From contig JAKVBD010000020.1 in NCBI GenBank assembly GCA_022446985.1, positions 1 to 64,000 of the forward strand: a DNA stretch of 64,000 bases. Direction: 5' to 3'. Of this stretch, positions 36,403-45,506 are shown piece after piece. The notes below the pieces were generated by a model, which ran no database searches, was not told the DNA's origin, and worked only from the letters and a program-made list of their open reading frames with translations. The DNA comes from Lentisphaerales bacterium. Lineage in GTDB: Bacteria > Verrucomicrobiota > Lentisphaeria > Lentisphaerales > Lentisphaeraceae. Each line of letters begins with the position of its first letter. The stretch's first letter is position 1. The position numbers were made by a program, and so were the translations under genes.

Positions 36403-37914
36403 TCAGAGCTTAGACATCTCTTTAGCCGCGCCCAGGGCAACCATCATGGCTCTTGCTTTATTTTGAGTTTCTTCAAATTCGAAATCCGGGTCGGAGTCTG
36501 CTACTACGCCTGCTCCTGCCTGAATATAGGCTTTATTGCCTTTTATGATGACTGTGCGAATCGTTATGCACGAATCGACGTTGCCATCAAATGAGAAATA
36601 AGCGATAGTTCCGGCATAAGGGCCTCGTTTGCTTTTCTCAAGTTCAGAAATTATTTGCATAGCGCGAATTTTAGGAGCTCCAGAAACCGTCCCGGCAGGG
36701 AACGTTGAGCTCATTGTTTCACAACTGTCCAGTTCGTCGCGAAGTTGACCCGTAACGTCTGAGACAATATGCATGACATGGCTGTACTTTTCTATAGTCA
36801 TTAGGTCAGGAATTTCAATACTGCCGGTATTGGAGATACGACCGACATCATTCCTGGCAAGATCAACTAGCATTATGTGTTCAGCTCTTTCTTTTGGATC
36901 GGCTAAAAGTTCAGCCGCCAGAGCTTCGTCTTCTTCTTGGTTTTTCCCACGCTTTCTTGTTCCTGCGATCGGGCGGACTGTAATTTTATTATCTATGCAT
37001 TTGGCATGGATTTCAGGAGATGTACCTGATATGGAAAAGTCATCGCCAAGATGTAAGCAGTACATGTAAGGTGAGGGGTTGATTGCTCTTAATGCTCTGT
37101 GAACTTGTAGAGGACTTAAATCAAGTTCTGCTTCAAATCTTTGCGAAAGTACTACTTGTATAATGTCGCCATCTACAATGTATTCTTTGGCTTTGATTAC
37201 CATTTCTTTAAATTCATCACGAGTCATGTTGGATGAACAAGGTAGTGGTTCGCCTGCTTTGAATGCTTTAAGTTGTGGAAGAGTCGGGCACTTATGAAGT
37301 TTTTCTAAGATCGCCGTTATTTTGCCTGAAGCATTTTGATAGGCTTCCTCTACAGAGGCGCCATTTGTGAGATCAACATGACTTATGATTTGCAAAGTAT
37401 GGTTGACTCTATCAAATGCTATAAGAGTGTCGGTGATTTGATACATGGCATCTGGAACATCCAGGCCATCTTCTTTTTGGCATTCAACAACAGGTTCAAT
37501 CTGTTCGATAGATTCATAAGCGGAATAGCCAACAGCACCACCATTAAAAGGGGCAAGACCGTCAACTTTTACATGTTTGAATCGTTTAAGGTAACTCTGT
37601 AAATTATGAAATGAAGATGAGCCAGAAAGAGTTTCAATGACTTGGTCATTGTGTAAAATTTCAGCCTTATCATCATTTTGAACCATTCTATAAATAGGGT
37701 CGCAACCTAAGAAAGAATAACGGCCAATTTTTTCGCCGCCTTCGACACTTTCCAGTAAAAATGCATACGGGCGTTTATTGCCATTTTCGTCATAAGCGAT
37801 TTTATGGAATGCAGAAACGGGGGTCTCCATGTCTGCCAGAACTTCACAGTATATAGGTATGTAGTTACCTTCTTTTGCCAGTTCTTTTACTTCTTCCAGT
37901 TTTGGATAATACAT
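36403..37914 (-). CDS. trpE: Anthranilate synthase component I
   Basis: The 503-residue chorismate-utilising enzyme has the tryptophan-binding motif 'LLES' (residues 53-56), catalytic blocks 'LSQRFEAEL', 'PSPYMYCL' and 'PIAGTRKRG', and ends 'AGAGVVADSDPDFEFEETQNKA', all typical of TrpE. It makes anthranilate with a TrpG partner, not visible in this window. The retained LLES suggests feedback inhibition by tryptophan. Confidence 0.95.
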   Translation of the reverse strand: MYYPKLEEVKELAKEGNYIPIYCEVLADMETPVSAFHKIAYDENGNKRPYAFLLESVEGGEKIGRYSFLGCDPIYRMVQNDDKAEILHNDQVIETLSGSSSFHNLQSYLKRFKHVKVDGLAPFNGGAVGYSAYESIEQIEPVVECQKEDGLDVPDAMYQITDTLIAFDRVNHTLQIISHVDLTNGASVEEAYQNASGKITAILEKLHKCPTLPQLKAFKAGEPLPCSSNMTRDEFKEMVIKAKEYIVDGDIIQVVLSQRFEAELDLSPLQVHRALRAINPSPYMYCLHLGDDFSISGTSPEIHAKCIDNKITVRPIAGTRKRGKNQEEDEALAAELLADPKERAEHIMLVDLARNDVGRISNTGSIEIPDLMTIEKYSHVMHIVSDVTGQLRDELDSCETMSSTFPAGTVSGAPKIRAMQIISELEKSKRGPYAGTIAYFSFDGNVDSCITIRTVIIKGNKAYIQAGAGVVADSDPDFEFEETQNKARAMMVALGAAKEMSKL

Positions 37915-37924
37915 AAAAATCTTT

Positions 37925-38737
37925 CTATCTTAAATCAATCCAGGATTGGGAAAATTTGCCTGTCGATTTATCAAATTCTAATTTGTTCATTTTTCCCCCA
38001 ATCGTCAGGGAGCCTGAGCATATTTCCAATGAGCCAGAATCTTCTTCCCGGGAAAAGGCTGCATGAATATGCCCGCATAAGGTAACGTTGATTCTGCCAT
38101 TTTCCAGCATGGTAAAGAGAGCTTCTGAGTTTTCCAGAGACCTTCTTTGAGAAAGTGGATTTCCTATTTTATCCCGCAATGGGTAATGGCCAATCAATAT
38201 GACAGGTTTTTGTGGTGAATCTTTTAGCCATTGATTTATTTTTTGGTAATTCTTCTCATCAAAGAAGCCGCTGGACTGAGTGCCAGAGTTTGGTCGGCTT
38301 TCATCTACTAGAATGAAGATTGCTTCTTCAGATTCAATTTTGTGGGGAAGATCTTCAATTTTAAACTTTCGGCGGTTGAGGAAGTTATAGGTGTCAATTT
38401 TGGCTTTGAGGTTCACTGGATTGTCTATGTAGTAATCGTGATTGCCCGGAACGTTTAAAAAAGTGAAAGAATTATTTTCAACAAGTGGAGTTAATCGCTC
38501 GGATGCTTCTTTGAATTCACCAATGGCACTGACTGAGGTTATGTCGCCGGTGTTGATGACGTAATCAGGCTTTTCCTTATCTATGACTTCCAGAGCTTTT
38601 TCAAGGTATTCCCAATGGATGTATTTTTGACGGCGAAGTTTGTAGTTAATAGTGCCTATTATGCGTTTATCGAAAAGAGCTTTAAAGGTGCTGAGGTGAC
38701 CACCGGTATGAATATCGGAGAAATGAATTAGTTTCAT
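37925..38737 (-). CDS. Calcineurin-like metallophosphoesterase
   Basis: The 270-residue cytoplasmic enzyme has the five metal motifs: 'FSDIHTG' (D8, H10), 'NTGDITS', 'PGNHDYY', 'LIGHYP' and 'CGHIHAA'. This CpdA/class III cyclic-nucleotide phosphodiesterase-like family hydrolyses phosphodiesters, and the substrate cannot be read from sequence. Its start overlaps the stop of the first kinase gene by ATGA, so it may belong to the same signalling unit. Confidence 0.85.
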   Translation of the reverse strand: MKLIHFSDIHTGGHLSTFKALFDKRIIGTINYKLRRQKYIHWEYLEKALEVIDKEKPDYVINTGDITSVSAIGEFKEASERLTPLVENNSFTFLNVPGNHDYYIDNPVNLKAKIDTYNFLNRRKFKIEDLPHKIESEEAIFILVDESRPNSGTQSSGFFDEKNYQKINQWLKDSPQKPVILIGHYPLRDKIGNPLSQRRSLENSEALFTMLENGRINVTLCGHIHAAFSREEDSGSLEICSGSLTIGGKMNKLEFDKSTGKFSQSWIDLR

Positions 38738-40047
38738 TTATTTACAGCAAAAATGACAGCCATAATTAAGAAGATTACTACTGTGCCAATGGCTCCAAAC
38801 ATAAGGGCCGGATTGGTTTTGCTGCTATATTTTCCCTCTACAGGCATTCCAGGTTTCGTGGATTTACGACCACTAACTTGCTCAGGAGATTCGATGTTTC
38901 TTGAAGAAACAGTTCTTTTCGTGTTTCTCGTGACAGTTTTATTTTTACTGGAAGCACCAGGTCCTTTTGACTTTGAGAAAGATCCAGTTTTGCCTTTCTT
39001 TTTTAAAGACATGTGCTTGGATGTTGTACTTGGTCCTTGGGATTTGTTGCCAGCTTTCAGTTTGATTGGCTGAGATTTGGACTTTGGAGATCTTTTAGTT
39101 CCAGTAAGATTAGCTTTAACGTGATTAATTTCTTTAATCAAAGCTTCAGTTGATTCATGACGATCATCTGGGTGCTTGGCCATCATTTTATCTATCAGTT
39201 TACAAACTGAAGGAGGAATACTTGGATTATGAGTATTGGCCGGAATCAAAGGATCCTGCAAATGCTTTTTAGCAATCTCAGCGGCATTTCTTCCCTGGAA
39301 TGGGAATTCACCAGTGACTGCATGGTAGAGTGTAGCACCCAGACTGTATAGATCGCCACGGACATCCATTGGCATACCTATGAGTTGCTCAGGACAAATA
39401 TACTGAGGCGTACCCATGACTTCATCATCGTCTTCAGTATCAGCTAACTTGTCGTTATCAAATCTTGAAAGACCCAGGTCCATCAGTTTAGCGACATTAT
39501 CGCCGGTAATCATGATATTGTCAGGTTTGATGTCACGGTGAATGAGTTTTTGTTCTGTCCATGCAAAGCCAAGGGCTTCGGCAATTTGTGCAGTGACGTT
39601 TAATGCAAATTCAAGAGGGACAGTTTTGTCAACGTCCATGATTTGCTTCATGGTCTGACCTTCTACAAACTCCATTGCCAGGAAGTAGATGCTGTCATCT
39701 TGACCTACTGCATAGGCCTGAACGATGTAAGGATGGTTAAGGCGAGCGGCAGCTCTTGCTTCACGGATAAAGTCAATGATAAAGTCATTGTCAGTCGCAT
39801 ACTGACTCATAAGGACTTTGAGGGCCACCGGTCTATCAAGTGACATCTGGTGAGCTTTGTAAACGATACCCATGCCACCACGACCAAGCATTTTCTCAAT
39901 TACAAAGTCATCGATGACTGCATGAGGAGAGAACTTGGAGTCGGGAACCTGTACCACTTCATCACAGTGTCCACAACCTACATGTTGGCCGAGTTCGCTG
40001 TCATCTATGGCTACTAGTCCGTGACAGTGTACACATTGGAATCGCAT
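38734..40047 (-). CDS. Ser/Thr protein kinase with N-terminal zinc ribbon and C-terminal membrane anchor
   Basis: The 437-residue kinase is organised as zinc ribbon, kinase and tail anchor. The ribbon uses C5, C8, C25 and C28. The Hanks-type kinase domain (about 48-310) has the Gly loop 'LGRGGMGIVY', K77, catalytic 'HRDIKPDN' (D172), 'DLGLSR' in place of DFG, and 'GTPQYICPEQ'. A basic Ser/Lys-rich linker and one membrane helix (412-436) follow. It is predicted active, and the short C-terminal end would be outside the cell. The adjacent gene upstream is a paralogue that lacks the catalytic Asp. Confidence 0.9.
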   Translation of the reverse strand: MRFQCVHCHGLVAIDDSELGQHVGCGHCDEVVQVPDSKFSPHAVIDDFVIEKMLGRGGMGIVYKAHQMSLDRPVALKVLMSQYATDNDFIIDFIREARAAARLNHPYIVQAYAVGQDDSIYFLAMEFVEGQTMKQIMDVDKTVPLEFALNVTAQIAEALGFAWTEQKLIHRDIKPDNIMITGDNVAKLMDLGLSRFDNDKLADTEDDDEVMGTPQYICPEQLIGMPMDVRGDLYSLGATLYHAVTGEFPFQGRNAAEIAKKHLQDPLIPANTHNPSIPPSVCKLIDKMMAKHPDDRHESTEALIKEINHVKANLTGTKRSPKSKSQPIKLKAGNKSQGPSTTSKHMSLKKKGKTGSFSKSKGPGASSKNKTVTRNTKRTVSSRNIESPEQVSGRKSTKPGMPVEGKYSSKTNPALMFGAIGTVVIFLIMAVIFAVNK

Positions 40048-40211
40048 AGCTTTATGCCTTTACCCATTCAATTAATTTCGCTGAAATTAGCATCTAAAAG
40101 ATAGAACAGTAGTTAAAAAAATAAAAAAAATGATCTTTTTGATATTTTGATTCTCAAACATGGAAAAAATAATTGAAGTTTTCTCAAAAAGAAAATTAAA
40201 GTAAAATGATT

Positions 40212-41579
40212 TTATTTTCGCTCTATTAGGTTTTCGAGCTTCTTGGTTTCATCGACTTCTTTGTATTCTTTTTGCCATTCTTCGAGTCGACGTAAACTGA
40301 TGACGGTTTCCTCAAGAGTAATTTTCCAATGCAGGGTCATTGGTAGATGAGGACTGTCTGGGAAACGAGTGATGAATTGGTTGACATCTTCAAGGATGGT
40401 TTCTGCGCGCTCTTGTGATAAGTCGCCAGTATGAAGGTCTCGGGCAATTTGATCATAAGCAAGTATTTGTTCATTATTTAATTCATCTGCTACAGGCGCA
40501 ACAGTTACTTGAGTTTTACCGGAAAACATAAGAACCATAGCTCCACCTAAAATGACGTTGAGCATAAGACTCATCACTAAGTAGGTATTTTTATTGCTAT
40601 TTGATTTATTGCTTTTCTTAAGGGTAGAACGCTGGTTTCGCAAAGCAGCTTTGCGAATGTCTTTTTCATCTTTTGCTTCACGAGCTAGTTTGATGTCGCT
40701 TATAAGTCCTTCAGGAGATTGGTATCTGTCATCCGGGTGTTTAGCTAGTAATTTATCAATGATTCTTATGTAGCTTGATGGGACGTCTGATCGGAAGTCG
40801 GAAATAGGGTTTGGCGCAGTTTTAAGGTGCTGCTTACGGATTTCTTCATTTGTTCCTTCAAAAGGAGTGCCACCGACCAGCATTTCGTAAAAAGTGATTC
40901 CGAGGCTGTAGAGGTCTGATCGGATGTCAAATTTTGATCCAAGGATTTTTTCTGGACAAACGTAGGGCGTCGATGAGTCTAATCTTTTGGCGGCTTTGGA
41001 GAGTCCTGTATCACTGAGTTTTGCCGTGTTATTTTTTGTAATTAAAATATTTTCAGGTTTAATGTTCTCGTGGCAAAGTTGGTGATTTTTCCAAATGAAA
41101 GCAAGGGCCTCGGCGATTTGGTGAATGATACGCAGAGCGTATTCGCAAGGGAGGGCGCCTTTTTGGTCGATCACTTGTTTAAGGTTAGAGCCCTCGATGT
41201 ATTCCATGACGAGATAGTATGTGCCTTCTTCCTCACTCACTGCATAAGCCTGAACGATATTTGGATGGTTAAGTCGCCCAGAACTTCGTGCTTCTCTGAA
41301 GAAGTCCATGATGAAGTCACTGTCATCCGCCAGTTCTTGAGATAAGATTTTTAAGGCGACTTTTCTGTCAAGAGACATTTGGTGGGCCAGGTAAACGGAA
41401 GCCAGGCGGCCTATACCTATTTGCTCAATAATTACATAATCATTGATGACTGAGCGAGGAGCATAAAGGTCGGTTGGGACTTTTTCCTGATTTTGGCAAT
41501 GGCCGCAGGATACGACAGATCCCATAAGGTTATTTTCTATTGAAACTATTTGATCGCAATTGCTACACTGAAAACGCAC
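40212..41579 (-). CDS. Ser/Thr kinase-like receptor, predicted pseudokinase
   Basis: This 455-residue paralogue of the next gene has the same zinc ribbon (C5, C8, C25, C28) and kinase fold. The catalytic triad is changed: 'HENIKPEN' has N172 instead of the catalytic Asp, the Gly loop lacks its third Gly ('GIGRLASVY'), and 'DTG' replaces DFG. K77 and the helix-C Glu remain, so ATP binding may persist. A membrane helix (about 335-357) and a 95-residue external helical domain follow. The loss of the base Asp predicts little or no catalysis and suggests an allosteric or scaffold role for the neighbouring kinase. Confidence 0.85.
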   Translation of the reverse strand: MRFQCSNCDQIVSIENNLMGSVVSCGHCQNQEKVPTDLYAPRSVINDYVIIEQIGIGRLASVYLAHQMSLDRKVALKILSQELADDSDFIMDFFREARSSGRLNHPNIVQAYAVSEEEGTYYLVMEYIEGSNLKQVIDQKGALPCEYALRIIHQIAEALAFIWKNHQLCHENIKPENILITKNNTAKLSDTGLSKAAKRLDSSTPYVCPEKILGSKFDIRSDLYSLGITFYEMLVGGTPFEGTNEEIRKQHLKTAPNPISDFRSDVPSSYIRIIDKLLAKHPDDRYQSPEGLISDIKLAREAKDEKDIRKAALRNQRSTLKKSNKSNSNKNTYLVMSLMLNVILGGAMVLMFSGKTQVTVAPVADELNNEQILAYDQIARDLHTGDLSQERAETILEDVNQFITRFPDSPHLPMTLHWKITLEETVISLRRLEEWQKEYKEVDETKKLENLIERK

Positions 41580-41695
41580 AAAGGCTTCCTGTAATATTTA
41601 AAATTAAAGATACTCAATTTCCCCATAGACTTGCAAGTTCTTCTGCATATATTAGGCGAAAATGATTAACATGCAATTTAAGTAGATTTAAACAG

Positions 41696-42196
41696 ATGGC
41701 TAAATTCCTTTTATTATTTGTCATAATGACCATAACTGAGGTCTTTGTGATGAAAGAAGTCGCAGAGCGTATTGGTTATGACTTCCTGCTCTTATTAGTT
41801 TTGTTTACCGGCTTTCTTGGTATCAGTCTGGCGAAAAAGCAGGGGAAGGAGCATTTGGTCCTTTTCCAGCAGGAAATGGCAGCTGGGAAAATGCCAGGTC
41901 ATCCAATTCTTGAAGGTTTAATGATTTTAGTCGCAGCAGCAGTATTGATTACACCTGGATTTATAACGGATATTTTTGGTTTTTCATTGCTGTTCCCACC
42001 ATTTAGAAAATTAGTGGCACCTTTAATAGCCAAAAGCTTCAAAGGGAAAAAAATGACTGGTAGCAATTTTACTTTTTATTCGAATATGCACGGTTCAGGA
42101 CCATTTCCAGGTCAGCAAAGTCCTTCCAGGCAAAATCAAGATGGTACTTTTGATATGCCGGAAGATCGTGATGATGACAAAATTGAAAAGCGCTAA
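41696..42196 (+). CDS. fxsA: FxsA-family membrane protein
   Basis: The 166-residue protein has three or four membrane helices and the family core 'LLLVLFTGFLGISLAKKQG...GLMILVAAAVLITPGFITDIFGFSLLFPP'. FxsA overexpression in E. coli suppresses phage exclusion, but the physiological role is unclear. The hydrophilic C terminus (120-166) is variable. It overlaps the convergent sigma-54 activator gene by 4 bases. Confidence 0.88.
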   Translation: MAKFLLLFVIMTITEVFVMKEVAERIGYDFLLLLVLFTGFLGISLAKKQGKEHLVLFQQEMAAGKMPGHPILEGLMILVAAAVLITPGFITDIFGFSLLFPPFRKLVAPLIAKSFKGKKMTGSNFTFYSNMHGSGPFPGQQSPSRQNQDGTFDMPEDRDDDKIEKR

Positions 42197-43587
42197 TTTC
42201 TGTAGTCTCTAAAGCTGCCTAGCTCATATTTGCTCATAAGTCTATGGAATGTACGTCGGTTAACGCCGCATTTTTCGGCTGCTTTTGAAATATTTCCACT
42301 ATGTTTTCTTAGTGCTTTAGAGAGAAAATCTTTTTCGAAATGCTCAATCCATTTATCTTTTGCATCTTTGAAGGATAGTTCTTCGCCCCATGTAAAGTCA
42401 ATTGAGAAGTTTGTTTGTGAACCACGGATTTCATGCGGTATGTCTTCTAGTACGATGCAGTTGTCAGATGCCATTATGCACAGGCGTTCGATGATATTTT
42501 TAAGTTCACGAATATTACCTGGCCATTCATAGCCTATAAGGGCATTTAGTGCATCGCTTTCTATGCGAACAGGTTCGTCTGAGTTGGTTAATGCAGAGGA
42601 GCCTTTCATAAAGTGTTGGACAAGAAGAGGAATGTCTTCTTTTCTCTCGCGTAATGGCGGAAGCTCAATAGGGATGACATTTAATCTATAGTAGAGGTCT
42701 TCACGGAAAATCCTGTCATGAACTGCTTTGAGAGGATCTCTTTTTGTTGCCGCTAAGATGCGTATGTCAATGTTGGTTAGTTCTCGCCCCCCAACGCGTC
42801 TAAATTGACGTTCTTGAAGTACACGAAGGAGTTTAGCTTGCACGTCGTAGTCAATTTCGGTGACCTCATCCATAAAAAAGGTGCCATTCTCGGCAGACTC
42901 AAAGAGGCCGGATCTTCTATTATTGGCTCCTGTGAATGCTCCTTTTTCGTAACCAAAGAGTTCACTTTCAAGAAGGTGACTGGGGATGGCAACACAGTCG
43001 ACGCCAACAAAAGGTTTTCCCTTTCTTAGGGAGTAGGTGTGAATGGCTCTGGCAATCATTTCTTTGCCGGTTCCACTTTCTCCATGTATCAACACACTGG
43101 CGTTGGTTGGAGCGACTTTTTCAATTTGTGAGAAAATCTTTTGCATGGCCTGACTTTTACCAATGACTTTGTCGAATTTATATCTATCGGTCAACTGAGC
43201 TTTGAGTTCGCGGTTTTCCTGGCGCAATTGCTTTTCATTTAGCGCTCGTTTGATGATGAGTCGCAGGTGGTCGACCGTGAAAGGTTTTTGTATGTAGTCT
43301 GCAGCGCCCATGCGCATGGCGTTGACGGCAGATTCTATACTTGCAAATCCTGTCATGACTATAAAAATCGCATCTGGGTGAAATTCTTTGGCTTTTTGGA
43401 GGACGTCCAGGCCACTCATTTGAGGCATGCTGAGATCGCAGAGAATTAATTCAGGCCTATTTGTCTCGACATATTTTAAGCCTTCCAGTGGATTTTTGAA
43501 GGCTACAGTTTCGAAGTCGAGAAGTTCGAGAAGGTCTGGTATTGTATTAATAATTATCGGATCGTCGTCTATTATCAAAGCTGTCAT
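42193..43587 (-). CDS. NtrC-type sigma-54 response regulator
   Basis: The ATG at 43587 ('MTALIIDDD') gives a normal receiver start; a longer frame upstream adds 17 residues of no match. Order: receiver domain with phospho-Asp in 'LILCDLSMP', AAA+ domain with Walker A 'GESGTGKE', the sigma-54-contacting 'GAFTGA' and 'DEVTEIDYDVQAKLLRVLQ', then a Fis-type HTH ('NISKAAEKCGVNRRTFHRLM'). It should activate sigma-54 promoters when phosphorylated. No cognate histidine kinase lies beside it; the upstream neighbour is an HTH protein. Confidence 0.93.
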   Translation of the reverse strand: MTALIIDDDPIIINTIPDLLELLDFETVAFKNPLEGLKYVETNRPELILCDLSMPQMSGLDVLQKAKEFHPDAIFIVMTGFASIESAVNAMRMGAADYIQKPFTVDHLRLIIKRALNEKQLRQENRELKAQLTDRYKFDKVIGKSQAMQKIFSQIEKVAPTNASVLIHGESGTGKEMIARAIHTYSLRKGKPFVGVDCVAIPSHLLESELFGYEKGAFTGANNRRSGLFESAENGTFFMDEVTEIDYDVQAKLLRVLQERQFRRVGGRELTNIDIRILAATKRDPLKAVHDRIFREDLYYRLNVIPIELPPLRERKEDIPLLVQHFMKGSSALTNSDEPVRIESDALNALIGYEWPGNIRELKNIIERLCIMASDNCIVLEDIPHEIRGSQTNFSIDFTWGEELSFKDAKDKWIEHFEKDFLSKALRKHSGNISKAAEKCGVNRRTFHRLMSKYELGSFRDYRN

Positions 43588-43657
43588 AAAGTTATCCAAA
43601 TTCCGCCAATATTTTCTCCGGGTAAAATATAGACTCAATTTGAGGCAATTTTACCCG

Positions 43658-44284
43658 TTATTTAAAGATCCATTCCATTTTGTCGGATTTTTCGACACCT
43701 TCTGGGAGGTATAAGCTTCCCATAGGTAAAGATGGATCATACAAACATACTATCATGGCATCATGTTTTTTGAAGTTTTCATTTATGGATATGGTCGTCA
43801 TATCCATGAATTTAGCAGTTTGCCCTTCTGTTGAAATGACGTCGATTAGTTCTAAGCCCCATTCTTGAATACCAAGGTAGGTAATTTCAGCCAATTCTCC
43901 GTTACCTAGTAGAATAACGCGCTTTCGCTCGCATTCAGATAAGTTACGACATAATTGAGCACTCAGTTTTCGTGCCTCTTTGTAGAATTGTATGGAAAAT
44001 TCAAAAAAAGAAACTGTTAGACGGGCTTTTTCTAAAATTCCTTGTGGTGTTAAGAAGTAGTGCCACTTACGGGAATTTTCTTTTTTGATGTTCAGTAAGC
44101 CTTTTTCAACCATGCGACTCAGGGTGGTATGAGCAAGTTTAACGCTGACTCCCAATTTACTGGCAGCTTTGCGATTATTTAGTAGTGAGTCTTCATCGAC
44201 AGTTTTGAGGATTTCTAGCTCGTGATACTGCGATTGGTCGAAGTTTTTGTTGTTGTCTTTCGTTTCCATTGGTAACGATATCAT
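43658..44284 (-). CDS. Winged-helix regulator with C-terminal Rossmann-like domain
   Basis: The 208-residue protein has a MarR/ArsR-like winged helix near 25-80 ('NNRKAASKLGVSVKLAHTTLSRMVEKGLLNI'), a helical linker and then 'KRVILLGNGELAEITYLGIQEWGLELIDVIS', which looks like a nucleotide-binding Rossmann strand-loop-helix. This plan occurs in regulators linked to exopolysaccharide genes. An in-frame ATG five codons later is also possible. It sits 70 bases upstream of the sigma-54 activator, same strand, possibly co-expressed. Confidence 0.7.
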   Translation of the reverse strand: MISLPMETKDNNKNFDQSQYHELEILKTVDEDSLLNNRKAASKLGVSVKLAHTTLSRMVEKGLLNIKKENSRKWHYFLTPQGILEKARLTVSFFEFSIQFYKEARKLSAQLCRNLSECERKRVILLGNGELAEITYLGIQEWGLELIDVISTEGQTAKFMDMTTISINENFKKHDAMIVCLYDPSLPMGSLYLPEGVEKSDKMEWIFK

Positions 44285-44309
44285 CAGAAATGATTACTGT
44301 AAAGTTTAT

Positions 44310-45347
44310 CTAGCTATCGACAGAGCCATTTGGGGTATCGCCATTCAGTCGTATGCGTGGTTCCGTGGGGAATTTATGGATTATGAGTTGCTTTCCTTCC
44401 GGCACAGCAACCAGGAATTTTTTCAAAGTACCAATAAGCTCTTGCCAGTTTTGAGGGCGTTTATCAGGATCTTTGTGCATCATTGAGTTTAGTAGTTCGG
44501 TCATGCGGGTTGTCACAGAACCGTTGAAAGTCTTTGGCTCGAGAGCAGGTTCATTTACAACCTTTTCAAGAGTCTCATGAATAGTGCCTGCGCCAAATGG
44601 GTGTTTGCCGGTAAGCATATAGTAAAGAGTGCTGCCAAGTGAGAAGATGTCGGAGCGGTAATCAAGGTCGGAAAAGCCTTCAGCCTGTTCTGGACTCATA
44701 AATGCCGGTGTTCCCGAGATCTCTTCTTGAGTTTCCATTTCGAATTCGTTTAAGCAGCGGGCAATGCCAAGGTCGGTGATTTTGACCGTACCATTTTGGT
44801 CGAGCATTAAGTTTTCTGGTTTAAGGTCTAAGTGTAAGAGCTTCTCTTTTTGCCAGGCATAGTCCAGGGCCTGTGCAACCAGGAGTGCGATAGTCATAGT
44901 ATCTTTTTCGCTAAAGAAGCCATGACGAATAATTCTGTCTTCTATAGTTCCTCCAGAAACATACTCCATAACCAGGAAGTAGTAGTCGTGCTCGGACCCG
45001 GCTTTGTATGCGGTGACAATATTTGGGTGTGTCAAACGAGCTATATTTTTTATTTCCCGCTGAAATTTTTCAAGAAATATGGGGTTTCTGGAAAGTTCAG
45101 GTTTAAAGACCTTTATAGCAACTTCGCGTTCCATAGATCTTTCACGAGCGAGATAAACAGAACCTGAGGAGCCTTCTCCAACCACTTTATTCAGGCGGCA
45201 ACCTCCCAGTGTCGTCCAGGTTCCAAGCCCGGCCTTGGGGATGGTGATTTTCTCTTCACAATTAGGGCAATACATGCGTCTGCCGGCATATTCGACTTCC
45301 ACACCCAGTTTCACTCTGCATGAAGGACATCTAAAAGAGATTTCCAT
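44310..45347 (-). CDS. Ser/Thr protein kinase with N-terminal zinc ribbon, soluble
   Basis: The 345-residue kinase has a zinc ribbon (C7, C10, C27, C30) followed by a kinase domain with 'VGEGSSGSVYLA', invariant Lys in 'VAIKVF', 'HLDLKPEN' (catalytic Asp kept), 'DLGIAR' and 'GTPAFMSPEQAEG'. No membrane segment is evident, unlike the two kinases at 38734-41579. Targets are unknown. It lies upstream of the HTH/sigma-54 pair on the same strand. Confidence 0.9.
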   Translation of the reverse strand: MEISFRCPSCRVKLGVEVEYAGRRMYCPNCEEKITIPKAGLGTWTTLGGCRLNKVVGEGSSGSVYLARERSMEREVAIKVFKPELSRNPIFLEKFQREIKNIARLTHPNIVTAYKAGSEHDYYFLVMEYVSGGTIEDRIIRHGFFSEKDTMTIALLVAQALDYAWQKEKLLHLDLKPENLMLDQNGTVKITDLGIARCLNEFEMETQEEISGTPAFMSPEQAEGFSDLDYRSDIFSLGSTLYYMLTGKHPFGAGTIHETLEKVVNEPALEPKTFNGSVTTRMTELLNSMMHKDPDKRPQNWQELIGTLKKFLVAVPEGKQLIIHKFPTEPRIRLNGDTPNGSVDS

Positions 45348-45506
45348 TGATTTCCAATATTGTTATTTTTGCCGCTATATTCTATGAAATTTTTGTAAAG
45401 TATACAGCAGAAAATATCAAAAAAGAACGTTTTTTTTGAACGGGGTTTGAGGGAGCCTTTATATGTGTGCTTGGCTTTTGGTATCTTTTATGCGGATGAA
45501 TATATT

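Noticed and set aside
41580-45446. Sigma-54 promoters (TGGCAC-N5-TTGC) near the NtrC-type activator
   Set aside because: No matching element was seen in the intergenic spaces; TGGCAC occurrences noted were inside coding sequence.
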